Shown here one piece after another: positions 33,322-44,285 of a stretch of 64,000 nt of DNA. Numbering within the stretch: the first letter of the stretch is position 1; the number at the start of each line of letters is the position of its first letter. The stretch comes from Prunus persica (lineage: Eukaryota; Streptophyta; Magnoliopsida; Rosales; Rosaceae): NCBI RefSeq assembly GCF_000346465.2, contig NC_034010.1, positions 3,864,941 to 3,928,940 of the forward strand. The letters are read 5' to 3'. Under the pieces are notes generated by a model that saw nothing but the letters and a program-made list of their open reading frames with translations, was not told the DNA's origin and ran no database searches. The translations under genes and the position numbers were made by a program.

Positions 33322-35668
33322 ATGTCCGATAGCGAATCGCCGTTCGGCAATGAGCCCAACGCGTTCGATGGGGAGTTGTCATCGGGATGGGATACGTCCA
33401 GCGGGGCTGCGAGCCTCGCCGCCAAGGATGGAGATGACACCGATGCTGAATTATTCGGTGAGGAGGTGGACTTCGTTCCCACCCATGGCATTGGTAAGGG
33501 GCTCATGATGGGGCACTCTTGGCCGCGGTGTACAAGGACGGTACCCGTGTCGGGCCGTTCGAGCACCAACCCGAGGCCTCCACCTCTGGTCGAAGCGTGG
33601 ACATTGCTGGTCCCTCCCGCCCGAGGGTAATCATTGTCCACCGAGGGCCGCCTAGGATACCGGTGGGTGTGCCTCAGAAGGCTCTGTTCGGGGTCGATTA
33701 CCTGGAGCCCAATAAGATCACCGAACGGGAGTTGGAGAAGATCAGGGCCGAATACCTCATCCCTGATTCGGTAAGGATGAAGATTCCGAGCCCGGTTGAG
33801 TCCCTCAGTGACCCGGTGAACGGCGAGGTGACCTTCTTCACCGACGTCCTTGTGCAAGGGGTTCGGTTGCCGTTGCAACCTGCCGTGCAGAGGATCCTTG
33901 CGCAGATCAAGTACGCTCCGGGCCAATACAACCCTAACTTCTGGGTGGCCCTGATGGGGGTGATCGCGGCATTCGGGATTGCCGAGGAAGGGGAGCCTTC
34001 CTACGAGCAGTTCTCGTATCTGTACAGCGTCACCAAGTCCAAGAGCGCCGATCACGGCTGCTGGGTTCAGGCAAACTGCCTGAAGGCTGCCGAGCGGGGG
34101 CATTTCGTTAGTTCGGTGCCGACTTCCCAGAAGTCATGGAGGAATCGGCGGGTGTTGCTCTCCGGCGATTGGGAATCGCCATCGGGAACACCCCCTAGCT
34201 TTCGAGTCCCCACGACTTTCCAGATTGCCGGTAGGTTTTCGAATTACCGATCGGTAGGCTGGCCTTTTTTTTTTCTTGGTGTATTTTATTAATTTTTCTC
34301 CGTTTGACAGGCAAACTCAAGCAGCCGAGCCCCAAGCCGAGCGAGATCCGGCAGCTTGACAGAGTGAGGTTGCGAGCACCCGCTGCCGAGCGAGTTTATC
34401 CGCGCTTCCTCTTCACCGACAACCTCATCAGAGCCGGCCTCGTCGACCCTGCCGACAGTATGTAGACCTTTCTTCCCTTTTTTTTTTTTTGTATATTGTC
34501 TTTGCTTGCCGAACTGACTAAGCGCCTTTTTGACCAGTGACGGACGCCAGGAAAGCTGCCGAGGCCAAAAAGATGAACGAGTCCTCCAGGAGGCGCCTGA
34601 TGATGGGCCTGGAGGGCAAAAAGAAAAGAAAGCGGCCCGAGGCGGCTTCCGTTCGGCAGCCGGTGCCGGATCTGGAGGACCAGACCCTCGCGGATCACCT
34701 TCGGCAGCTTGATGCCGATGCCGTTCCGAGGCGCACCGCCGATGAAGCCGCTGCGCCGAGGCATCGGGACGCCGAGGCTGCCACCTCCAAGGCTGCCGGC
34801 AAGCGTCCGGAGACGGTCGATCTGGAGGCGAGCCGGTCCCCAAGCGCCCTCGCCAACCGGAGGTTCCCAGGGCCGTCCTTGCGGTGGAGGACGAGGACGG
34901 TCCTTCCGAGGCCGTCTCCATCGCCTGCCCGGCGAAAACCGTCCAGTTCGTCAACCACATGATCCTCGGCTCTCAGATGGAGCTGCCGGAGGTCGACGAA
35001 CTGCCGAAGAAGTTTCTTCGGGAGGAGGCTGGACGCGCCTTCCGGCTTCAGGCCACGGTAAGATTTTTCCTCTTCCTTCGTCATTTTTGCCTACTGCGTT
35101 TTGTGCTTCTGACCTTCTGTGTTTTGTGTAGGCATCCATGGATATGTGGCTCTGCGTTAAGCGCGCCATCACTGCGGCCGAGCGTGCCAAGAAGGCGTAC
35201 GAGGATGGCAGGTCCAAGGTTGCCGAGGCTGGCAAAGCGCTCCAGGAGCACGCCCACCTGGTCAAGGAGAAAGACTCTGCCGAACGGCAGGTGAAGGAGA
35301 TGAAGGGGCTCCTGGAGGCTGCGCTGGAGGCAACGAAGGATGTCGAGGCTTCCAAAGACGCGGTGCAGGCGGCCTTGGAGGAGTCGGAGCGGGCCAAGGC
35401 CGCGGAGATCGAGGCTGCGGTTCAGTCAGCTATCCAGGGGTACCGTTCGTCTTCCGAGTTTTCTATCCTTCTGGATAAGGAAGTGGGCTCGGAGATGGCA
35501 TACCTGTTGTACCGATTCAAGCGGTACAATCCTGGGCAGAAGTTGAACTTGAACTTCATTGCCGACCGTCCTCCTCTACCAGAAGGGATTACCGAGAAGG
35601 ATTACGAGGGGGAGGACGCCGCCGAAGGCTCTGGATCCGCCGAGGCTGCTGCTGGTGACGAAGCCTGA
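33322..35668 (+). pseudogene. Antisense accessory gene of Tat element (Transposase_28-like), frameshifted
   Basis: A spliced gene on the strand opposite to gag-pol. Exons by splice consensus and phase: 33322-34230, 34311-34457, 34538-35057, 35132-35668. The first part (MSDSESPFGNEPNAFDG) is acidic. The middle (about 33700-34230; VTFFTDVLVQGVRLPLQPAV, YNPNFWVALMGVIAAFGI) resembles the plant 'putative gypsy-type transposon' domain (Pfam Transposase_28). The C-terminal exon is a long coiled coil (35150-35430) ending in an acidic Ala-rich tail. Two frame changes are visible: near 33510 in a GGGG run, and near 34855-34862, where the second half (AVSIACPAKTVQFVNHM) is in another frame. This gene class is known in Tat elements, with unsettled function. 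The frame changes make this copy doubtful as a protein. Confidence 0.7.
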
Positions 35669-36101
35669 AGGCCTCCTTTGATTTGCTTGTAATAGTTTTA
35701 GTTTTTTTTTATTTGTATGCACCGAACACCTTGATGCCGAGGGCATCTATAATTTAAATGCATATTTTTCTCTACTTCTGTTTGTTCGATCTGATTTTGT
35801 TCAATTGCCGATTGTTCTTATTGCCGTATAGGATTTATGACGTTATAAAGGTCACTTCGAAATTGTCAAGTTCCGACGGAATCTGTAGGGTAACAATTTT
35901 GAAAATATTTATTGCCGTAGGCTAATAAAGATGTCGTAGAACGTTATCTTGCCTATATTGGCAGCCGTGGGCTAGTAGAGATTTTAACAAGAGTTTCTGA
36001 AGTAATAGTGCCGAAGGCTTTCTATTAATTTCTGCCGAAAGGCGTTTACAATTTCGTCCTACCGTAGGCTAGGTTATAAATTTGTCCTGCCGTAGGCTAG
36101 G
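35669..36101. other. Region between accessory gene and pol of the Tat element
   Basis: Both genes converge here. The accessory gene ends on the plus strand at 35668 and pol ends on the minus strand at 36102. The stretch has repeated short phrases built on TGCCGTAGGCTAG and TTGCCG, and no reading frame of note. Confidence 0.5.
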
Positions 36102-39100
36102 TTACTTGAAATAGTACTTGAGATGTTCTACGTTCCAAGGATGATCGAGGGTCTTGCCGTTGGAATCTCTTAGGCAGTAGGTTCCCGATCGAAGGATACC
36201 GATGATCTCATAAGGTCCTTCCCAGGAAGGTCCGAGGGTTCCTTCCGTGGCATCCTTAGTTGCTAGGGACACCTTCCTCATGACCCAATCACCGATTCGG
36301 AATGAGCGGTGTCTGACTCTAGAGTCGTAATACCGAGAGACACGTTGCTTGTAGGCCTCGTTCCGAAGGTTGGCATGTGCCCGGTGCTCTTCAAGAAGGT
36401 CGAGGCTTAGAGAAAGCGCTTCTTCATTTGGCTTCGGTGCGAAGGTTTCCGTTCGGTAGGAAGGTTCGCCAATTTCTACCGGCACAACGGCTTCCGAACC
36501 GAAAGCCAAAGAGAAAGGGGTCTCTCCTGTGGACGTTCGGTAGGAGGAATGGCCCATAGCGCTTCGGGAAGCTTTTCTGGCCAGGCTCCTTTGGCTTTGT
36601 CCAGCTGCCGTTTCAGCAGTTTCTTGATGATTTTGTTTATTGCTTCTATTTGACCGTTTGACTGGGGATGGGCCGGTGATGCGAAAAACAAGTTAATTTT
36701 CAGGCGGGTGCAAAATTGCCTGAAGAGCTCCGAATCGAACTGCCTGCCGTTGTCGGTAATGATTGCATACGGGATACCGAAACGGCAACAAATGTGAGTC
36801 CAGACGAAGTCTTCTACCCTTGTTGCCGTTATGGTTGCAAGAGGTTCGGCTTTCACCCATTTGGTGAAGTAGTCAACGGCAACCACAACGTATTTCACCT
36901 GGCCTTTACCTTGCGGCATAGGACCGATCAGGTCTAGTCTCCATTGTGCGAAAGGCCAAGGACTCACGATTGGTGTCAGGGGTTCGGCGGGGATATGCTG
37001 TATGTTGCCGAAGCGCTGGTATTTATCACATTTCTTCACAAGCGAACTGGCGTCCTGGTGCATGGTCGGCCAGAAGTATCCCTGCCGAAAAGCTTTGTGC
37101 GCGAGTGACCGGGACCCGGAATGGTCGCCGCAAACACCATTGTGGATCTCCCGGAGGACGTAGCCCCCCTGTTCTGCCGTAAGGCACTTGAGATACGGAG
37201 TCGTGTAGCCACGTTTGTAAAGGATGTCGTTGATGACGGTGTACCTTGCCGATCGGTACCTAAGCTTTCGGGCCTGGGCCTTGTCCTCTGGAAGAGTGCC
37301 GTTGGCCAGGTATGAGTAGATAGGGGACATCCATGTGTCTTCGTACCGTACGGTACATATTTCGGAGGCTACCGTGCTCGGTTGGGCAAGAATTTCCACC
37401 GGCACTTTTCTTCCGACCTTATCATTGATTGCCGAAGCTAGCCATGCCAATGCATCGGCATGGCTGTTTTCGTTTCTGGGGATCTGCTTGATCTCGTAGG
37501 CTCGGAAGCTCTGGAGCAGCTGGTGGGTAGACGAAAGGTAGGCGTTCATGGAGGCGTCTCTGGCCACGAAGTCTGCCGTTACCTGGTTCACAATGAGCTG
37601 GGAGTCGCTATGAATCCTGATCTGTTTTGCATTCATGCTCTTGGCTAACCGAAGGCCGGCCAAGAGAGCCTCATATTCTGCTTCATTGTTGGAGGTTCGG
37701 AAGTTGAATCGGAGGGCGTACTCGATCTTGAGTCCCTCCGGTGTTGTCAGTACCAAACCTGCTCCGCACCCTTGTTGGTTTGCCGAGCCGTCGACGTGCA
37801 GAATCCATACGGGATTCTAGGCGTCGAACCGTTCGGCGTCTACCTCCATCGGCGTTCTGGTTTCGGTGACTGGCTCGGGTATCTCCTGTGCCGTTGATGG
37901 GGTGAGCTCAGAGATGAAATCGGCAATGGCTTGACCCTTTTCGGCGGGCCTTGGCATGAATTGTATATCGAATTCTCCGAGTTCAATCGCCCACTTTATC
38001 AATCGGCCAGAAGTCTCTGGTTTTTGGAGCACTTGCCGAAGCGGTTCGTTAGTCAGGACTTTGATTCCGTGCGCTTGAAAGTATGGCCGAAGTCTTCGTG
38101 CCGAGACCACCAGAGCTAGTGCGAGCTGCTCTAATGAGGGATACCGAAGTTCGGCACTCTGGAGTGCCTTACTGACGTAGAAGATCGGTAGCTCTGCCTT
38201 CTATGGCTTTCGAATCAATACCGAACTGACGGCAGTGCTAGATACCGAAAGGTATAGATAGAGAATCTCCCCATGTAGTGGTTTTGACAGAAGAGGTGCT
38301 TTGCCCATGTAGTCTTTTAAGTCTTAGAACGCTTTATCACATTCGGTAGTCCATATGATATTCCGTTTGCCCCCTTTCAAGGCTTTAAAGAACGGTACAC
38401 ATTTGTCGGTTGCCTTTGATATGAAGCGAGTTAAGGCAGCCACTCGTCCGGTAAGGCTTTGAATGTCCTTTGTCGTCTTTGGCCTCTCCATGTCGATGAT
38501 GGCCTTTATTTTTCGGGATTCGCTTCGATACCCCTGTGACTAATCATGAATCCGAGGAATTTCCCGGAAGATACACCGAAGGCGCATTTCATCGGGTTCA
38601 GCCTCATCCGGTAATCTTTCAGTATGCCGAACATGATCGACAAATTGTGCAGGTGCTCTTCGGCAGTTCTGCTTTTTACCAACATGTCGTCAACGTAGAC
38701 CTCCATGATGCTGCCGATGTATTTGGCGAAGATTCTGTTGACAAGCCTCTGATACGTTGCCCCCGCGTTCTTCAGTCCGAACGGCATGACATTGTAACAG
38801 TACAACCCTCTGTCTGTAATGAAGGCGGTGTGCTCGTTGTCGGGTGGATGCATGAAAATCTGGTTGTATCCTGAATAGGCGTCCATGAAGCTGTGCAATT
38901 CGTGTCCGGCGGTGGCGTCCACGAGCTGGTCTATCCGTGGCAACGGAAAGCTGTCCTTGGGGCAGGCCTTGTTCAGATCGGTATAGTCTTGGCACATTCG
39001 CCAGCTGCCTGTACCCTTCCAGACCATGACCGAATTTGCCAGCCATACTGGGTATGTAACCTCCCTGATGAAGCCGATGGTTTGAAGTTTGTCAACTTCC

Positions 39101-39798
39101 GTGCGCATGGCTTCGTACCGTTCGGCATCATACGAACGCCGCTTCTGTCTTACAGGCTTGTAGGCGGGGGAAATGCTGAGTTTATGGCTGACGATCTCGG
39201 GGTCTATGCCTGGCATGTCTTCGTAAGATCATGCGAACACTTCCGAATGGTACCGTAAGAAGTCTATGAACTGCGTTCGGAGGGCAGGGGTTAGTCTAGT
39301 GCCGATTCTAACCCGACGATCGGGCTGCTCCTCGTTCAGGGTTATCGTCTCCAGTGTTTCGGCAGGCTGTGTATGAGGAGTCGGGGACTCATCCCTGGGG
39401 TCATCAATTGGTCCCGTACCGTTCGGTATCCCCTGAACAGACATGGTCTCGTCGGGGACTTTGAAAGAGGTTGACTTGATTGCCGTGGCGTAGCAAGTCC
39501 GCGCGCTTAGCTGATTTCCCCTGACAGCCCCCACGCCATTGGGGGTCGGGAATTTCATCAACAGCATGTGTGGGGAAAGATGCGCCTTGACCCTGGTCAG
39601 TGCCGTTCGTCCAACAATGACGTTGTACGCCGTCGGGCAGTCAACGATGAAGAACTGATCGTACACCGTCGTTCTCCTTGGCGCGGTACCGAAGGTAATT
39701 GGCAGTTTTACACTACCGACTGGTTGGACCAAGTCCCTAGAGAAACTTAGCAAAGGTGTCAACTGCCGGTCGACCTGGCTGTCCTTTATTCCCATTTC
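36102..39798 (-). pseudogene. Tat pol: protease, RT, RNase H, archaeal-type RNase H, integrase
   Basis: Continues gag in frame after the stop at 39799-39801. Order on the minus strand: rest of protease; reverse transcriptase (FMDAYSGYNQIF; catalytic YVDDMLVKS, about 38700); standard RNase H (about 38500-38100); second RNase H (HVDGSANQQGCGAG, NNEAEYEALLAGL, IHSDSQLIVN, SHADALAWLAS; its acidic residues are present); integrase with zinc-binding start, TDNGRQFDS and GQIEAINKIIK; and a C-terminal domain to 36102. Breaks: stops at 39229-39231, 38324-38326, 38201-38203 and 37817-37819, and frameshifts near 38508 (A-run) and 36545. In the integrase zinc motif the fourth ligand position is Tyr (CDKYQ). 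Not functional as a polyprotein. Confidence 0.9.
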
Positions 39799-41913
39799 TC
39801 AGAAAGCTTCGGCAAAGATCACGTTTACCGAGCTCCCGGTATTGATCAGTACTCGCCCTACATCGTAATCGGCGATTTCAGCTCGGACAATCATTGGGTC
39901 GTCGTGGGGGTAGAGGATGCCATGTTCATCTTCCTTGCAAAACGTTATCGGCTCCCAATGATCTTTCGGTGTTTCATGGTGGCGATTCACCTCTATGCCG
40001 AATACCTGAGGAAACTGTGCAGCACGCACGTATTGCTTCATTGAACGGTTGCTCAGTCCTGCGATGGTGGGGCCGCCGCTGATAGTGCTTATCATGTTTA
40101 TCTGCCGATTTGCATTCGGCACGGGCGCCGGTTGCTGCCGGGCGATATACTGGTCAAGTTTCCCCTCTCTGATCAACCGTTCGACAATTTTTCTCAGACT
40201 TATACAGTCTTCCGTATTATGGCTGTTGTGTTGATGGTATCGGCAGAATTTACCGGTATCCCGATTGTCTTGCCGATTGGGTCTTCGTTGATTCGGCTTT
40301 GGTATTATTTCCTGTTCGTTCATCAGGACTGCCTCGTAGGTAGTGTTCAGTAGGGTGAAGATCTCACTGTCGTGATCACGATTCGGCAGGGGCGCTCGGT
40401 TGTCGTTGCGACCATACTTCCCTTTTCCTTTCTTCGAGTGCTCCCTTCGATCGGAGCGGTCGTCTTTCCTCTTATGACCCACCGAGAAGGTGTCGACTCG
40501 CTCGTAGGGTGGCGCCTTTGCAGGATAGGCACTTGGTTCCGCATCTCCTCGTGGTGCCGAAACCGTGGGTTTCGAGTTGAAGTATTCAGCCTTTGCGTGG
40601 ATTGCCGCCTGCTTCATCAGTTCGTCGTACGTGCGCCAGTTGCTGCTGTGTACTAGGTATCGGAAATGCGAGGACCGAAGGCCGCTCTTGAAGGCGCCGT
40701 AGGCTGCCCTATCATCTGTTTCCGGACACCTTGAGTACTCATGACTAAAGCGCGCCGCGTATTCTCTCAACGGTTCGTCCTCTCTTTGCCGAATCGTGTA
40801 CAGATCATCGGAGGAGTAGAGACGGTCCGTTTGGATCACGAAGTGGTTGAGGAAAATCTGCTTCAGCTCGTCGAAGGAGGCTACCGTTTCCGGCTCCAAC
40901 CGGTAGAACCAGTTCAGGGCCACCCCGGTAAGGGAGGACGGGGATAGCAGGCACTGCCCTTCATCGCTCAGGCCCTTGCATCCGATGGCGGACTGAAATG
41001 AGTGGAGGTGTGTTAGGGGGTCCTCCGTTCCCGTATAGAATGGTATACGCAGTTGCTGCACCTCCCTGTCCTGCCGAGAATCCCGGATGTGCCTGGTGAA
41101 TGGTCCGGGTCGAAGCTTTCCCCATTCCAGTTCTTGGGAGCGAGCGTTGTCGTTTTCCATCTTCTGGACTTTCTGAAAAAGGAGTCGGACAATGGGGTCT
41201 CGGCTAGGGATTTCTTCGGCGCCGTAATCTTCCGATTGTCGTTGTAGGCCCAGTGAATTATCTCCCGCACACCGTGAAGGTGTTGCCGAACGGTAGGTGG
41301 AAGTGTGTGTCTTGGTAGGGATGTACTCGGATTCCGACGACTCGGTAGGATCTAGTCCTCTGACCTTCCGAATAGGCGACTTGTCTCCTAGGATTTTCAT
41401 CCGTGAGTCCCTTATTCGAGCGCCAATACCGATCGGAGACCTCTCTCTCTCTGCCTCCCGATCGTTAGCGCGACGTTCCCGATCGTTTAGCCTATGTCGG
41501 CAATCGGAGTAGACTTTCCTGGGGATGTGCGGCTGATCCTTTGGTGCCGAAACTACTAGCTCTCTGGAAGGTGTGGGCGTTGCCTTCGCTACCTTCCTGC
41601 GTTTGTTCTTCCCACAGGGGGTCTGCAAGCTCTCGGAGGAGCGAGTTGTCTGGATGTTCCGCGATTGCTGCTGGTGAAGCAGCTGCTGGGTTTCGTCCAC
41701 CTTGGACGAAAGAAAGTTGTTGTGTTCCTGAAGCCTCGCCATGTCCTTCCGTAAGGTTGCGATTTGGGCTGCCAGCTCGGCTTCGGCGGTTGTTTGGGTA
41801 GCGAGGGCGTTTCCGAAGGGAGTGCTTGGAGGTAGCGCTGGGCTAGCTCCGCTCTGCCTTCCGAACGGTACCCCATCTTCCGTTAAAAACGTGGGTATTG
41901 AAGTGGTCCCCAT
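39799..41913 (-). pseudogene. Tat gag and start of protease, ended by a stop in the protease
   Basis: The open frame runs from the primer-binding site; the first ATG is at 41913 (MGTTSIPTFLTEDG), giving about 704 residues. It holds a coiled coil (AELAAQIATLRKDMARLQEH), a long basic Arg/Ser-rich linker, the retrotransposon gag capsid domain (LTGVALNWFYRLEPETVASF, LREYAARFSHEYSRC) and a Cys/His knuckle-like motif (CRYHQHNSHNTEDC). The protease begins near the end. Its active-site triad is N-T-G where aspartic proteases require D-T-G, and a TGA at 39799-39801 follows 14 codons later. Gag itself looks intact, so this copy might still make capsid protein but not its own protease. Confidence 0.9.
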
Positions 41914-41975
41914 GCGTTTTGGAGATAGTGGGTTGATGATTTTTCTCGTTCCGATTCCCACAGACGGCGCCAAAC

Positions 41976-42447
41976 TGTTGATGCGAAAAAATGGTTTACC
42001 ACTTATTTCGTCAACTTAGTCAAATTATCCCTTCGGTAGGTGACTGTCCTCGGTAAGTGATCTACTCCAGAGGGGTGAGTACCTACAAAGGACACGTTCG
42101 GTAAATCCTTGGGGTACCGGTGCGGTACCGGCCGAAGGCTCTCCGATGCTCAAGTAAGTACGGATTTAGTAAAGTTTAACTGACAGATCACACGATAGCG
42201 TACCGTTAGTTCTGATCCCTTCTTTTTGGGGATATGGGTCTCCTTATATAGGCCTTGGGAGGTGTGCACTGTGCTCATATTTCCGATGTGGGACTCTGGA
42301 CATGAATTGTGAGCATGGCACGTGTCTGATGGTGAAAGGGGCCAAGATAGATGGCTTCGGTAGGGAGCATGCCGAAGAGGTCCGTTGATCAGAATCGATC
42401 CTATCCACGTGTTCGATGGTAATAGGCCGTTTATTTCGGTATAAACA
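41976..42447 (-). repeat. 5' LTR of the Tat element
   Basis: 472 bp, same length as the left LTR. It differs at 42073, 42223, 42358 and 42378, all purine-purine or pyrimidine-pyrimidine changes. The right flank starts with the second ATCAA target duplication (42448-42452). Confidence 0.95.
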
Positions 42448-42592
42448 ATCAATATGCAATACTTGGACCATAGTCTGATATCTGACTGCCCCACAAATTT
42501 TTAATAGGAAAGAGAGAGCCATTAAATTGGCTAACACTTGTGTAGCTATTTTAATACACAACTGTTCTGACTCGAAACTAGTAAGATTCTAA

Positions 42593-42733
42593 TAACCACT
42601 AGCTGGTCATGACGTTCAGGTCCATGCTAACACTATAAACATAATCTGCTGCTGTAATTCCAGGAACACCTTGAGTATCCCAAATGGTGGGATATAACTT
42701 TTTAAACCATCTGCCATTAATTGGGACCTCCTG
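42593..42733 (-). pseudogene. Orphan terminal exon of an unrecognised gene
   Basis: On the minus strand an acceptor (TTTAATTGCAG) at about 42744-42734 is followed by 46 open codons ending in TAG: EVPINGRWFKKLYPTIWD, then TQGVPGITAADYVYSV, ending NVMTS. The frame is clean, the amino-acid makeup is that of a real protein, and the splice junction is good, so it looks like the last exon of a gene. No upstream exon was found before the next repeat, and I do not recognise the family. The Tat element sits just downstream, inside or beside its 3' untranslated region. Confidence 0.45.
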
Positions 42734-43087
42734 CAATTAAACATGTGATTCAAGGGGCAAAGTCATTTAAAATTTCGATCTGAAATTGAGTTCAGGATTA
42801 TTTACCCCAAAAGGAAGTTACATTAGAAGTTATAAATTGAGTTTATTGTTGACCAAGAAACTCCCTGATTTTTATGAGCTAGGTGAAAAGAACTGCTAAT
42901 GCATTACAGAACAAACGTCAAATTACTATCAAGAATGCACACGTGAGTTAAGTTAGTTAGTCAAAATCCGGTCTCTTGCATTCAAGTTTGAATTTTCATA
43001 TCCTAGAGAATTAGTCACAAGCGAGCTCTTAGACTATCGATTGTATAAAAAAATTACTATCAAGAATAATAATATTAATATAAAAAA
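42734..43087. other. AT-rich spacer
   Basis: Between the orphan exon and the inverted-repeat element. No gene, repeat or motif was recognised. Confidence 0.4.
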
Positions 43088-43281
43088 AGGCTTAAGTGCT
43101 ACAATGCCCCCTGAAACATTTGTCAATTCCCACTAAACCCTCTTAAAGTTAAAGTGACCCACTTTGCTTCCTTGACTGATGTTTTGTGTCTCACTTTGCC
43201 CCTCACTATTAAATCTGTTAAAAATTCCGTTAAAAATGTTGACGTGACACCAATGAGACTCACTATTTTGCTAAACTAAGT

Positions 43282-43644
43282 GCTCGTTTGACATTGCTTA
43301 TTTGGGGTGATAAGTGATTTTTTAAAAATTTTGGGAAGCCCAACCCGTTTGGTAAACTGTGAGAAAATCACTTATTGTTAAAAATTGCTGTGAGAGAAAG
43401 CTATAAAGGAAAGCAGCTAATGAGGTGCTTTCATTTTCTGATTATGCAGGAATCAGTTTCGAAGAGAAGCTGGGTTTAATGATTAATCGGCAATCATTTT
43501 CTGATTATGAGTAAAATCAATACCAACAACACTTTTAACAAAAATTTTACCAAACGCCAAACTACTTTCTCTCACAGCTGATTTCTCTCACAGCAAATTT
43601 GACAGCGATTATTTTCACAGCACAACAATGCCAAACTGGCCCAA
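43282..43644. mobile_element. MITE nested in the left arm of the Pack-MULE-like element
   Basis: The left arm is interrupted relative to the right arm by a segment starting CTCGTTTGACATTGC and ending GCCAAACTGGCCC. Its ends are imperfect inverted repeats of each other (GTTTGACATTGC against GTTTGGCATTG). AAGTG flanks it on both sides, a likely 5-bp duplication. Inside are CTCTCACAGC repeats typical of hAT-like plant MITEs. The right arm shows the uninterrupted state. Confidence 0.6.
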
Positions 43645-43722
43645 GTGTCATGTGTGAAGAAAAAAAATTAAAAATTAAAAATTATCTTTTAAAAAACTTA
43701 ATTTAACTATTAAAAATAAAAA

Positions 43723-43944
43723 TTATACTTTAAAATCTGTGTTTTTGGTACCTTGACAGCAATCTAGAAGAAAACCTTGTTCCCATTTACATCGAATCTT
43801 ATCAGCGTACATAAAATCAGATCTCCAAGCCAAACTTCCATCCATTCTTCTCAAGGAGAAACTCTCCACCATCACATAACAGCCAAACTTCCTCCACCCA
43901 TTCTCACTTGGAATCTCTTCCACCCTCTCCACTCTCACATCCAT
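43723..43944 (-). pseudogene. Captured gene fragment, unidentified
   Basis: 73 open codons (starts MDVRVERVEEIPSENGWRKF, includes SFSLRRMDGSLAWRSDFMYA) with protein-like composition inside the inverted-repeat element. No domain recognised and no splice context. It is interpreted as a host-gene piece carried by the transposon. Confidence 0.35.
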
Positions 43945-44153
43945 TTCATCCCCATTAACCCATCCTCCTGCCTCTAAAACTCATCTCGTATTCTGAACAA
44001 TTGCTGAACTCAAACCTACACTCACCACTTTCTTGCTATGTGGGTTTACCACTCTGACAGAAGACTGATCTTAAAGGTGAGTTATTTTAAAATCAAACCA
44101 CTCTGCAACAGTTCTTGAAGGGATGAGGTTTTAAATTTTGATTATTTTGCAGG

Positions 44154-44285
44154 GATTTTGTAAAGGCCGTAGATGATTTTCATGAGAAGCACTGTATTGG
44201 AAAAGGAGGGTTTGGAAGAGTATACAAGGCAGAGCTGCTATCAGGTCAAGTTGTCGCAGTTAAGAGGCTTAACTTTGGAGATTGA
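44154..44285 (+). pseudogene. Captured LRR receptor-kinase fragment
   Basis: After an intron-like acceptor (TTATTTTGCAG, 44143-44153) the DNA reads FVKAVDDFHEKHCIGKGGFG, then VYKAELLSGQVVAVKRLNFG, then stop. This is the start of a plant receptor-like kinase domain: the Gly-rich loop GKGGFG and the ATP-binding Lys of VAVKRL. It is closest to the MIK2-like LRR kinases. Nothing else of the kinase is present. The retained acceptor shows capture from genomic DNA. Its 3' part (44231-44273) is copied in reverse at 44317-44359. Confidence 0.75.

Larger units (their letters stand above)
32154..42447 (-). mobile_element. Ty3/gypsy Tat-lineage LTR retrotransposon, full length but disabled
   Basis: A 10,294-bp element bounded by 472-bp LTRs (TG...CA) and the 5-bp duplication ATCAA. 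Genes gag, protease, RT, RNase H, a second RNase H and integrase run on the minus strand, so the 5' LTR is the right one. A primer-binding-site-like TGGCGCCGTCTG lies on the minus strand at 41973-41962, two bases from the LTR. A purine-rich tract (ACTTGGGGGAC) abuts the 3' LTR at about 32628-32640. The extra archaeal-type RNase H and the accessory gene on the opposite strand between pol and the 3' LTR are known hallmarks of the plant Tat lineage. The LTRs differ at 4 of 472 positions, so insertion was recent. Five in-frame stops and two frameshifts disable gag-pol. Confidence 0.93.

Noticed and set aside
34289..35397. Minus-strand open frames across the Tat accessory gene
   Set aside because: They are reverse shadows of a GC-rich coding exon. 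The plus-strand frames have introns, a coiled coil and domain similarity.
38506..39216. Integrated plant pararetrovirus reverse transcriptase
   Set aside because: The surrounding LTRs, 5-bp duplication, second RNase H and integrase identify a Ty3/gypsy Tat retrotransposon. No movement or coat protein of a pararetrovirus is seen.
44154..44285. Functional receptor kinase gene
   Set aside because: Only the first 40 or so residues of the kinase domain exist before a stop. No LRR region or remaining kinase motifs are found nearby.
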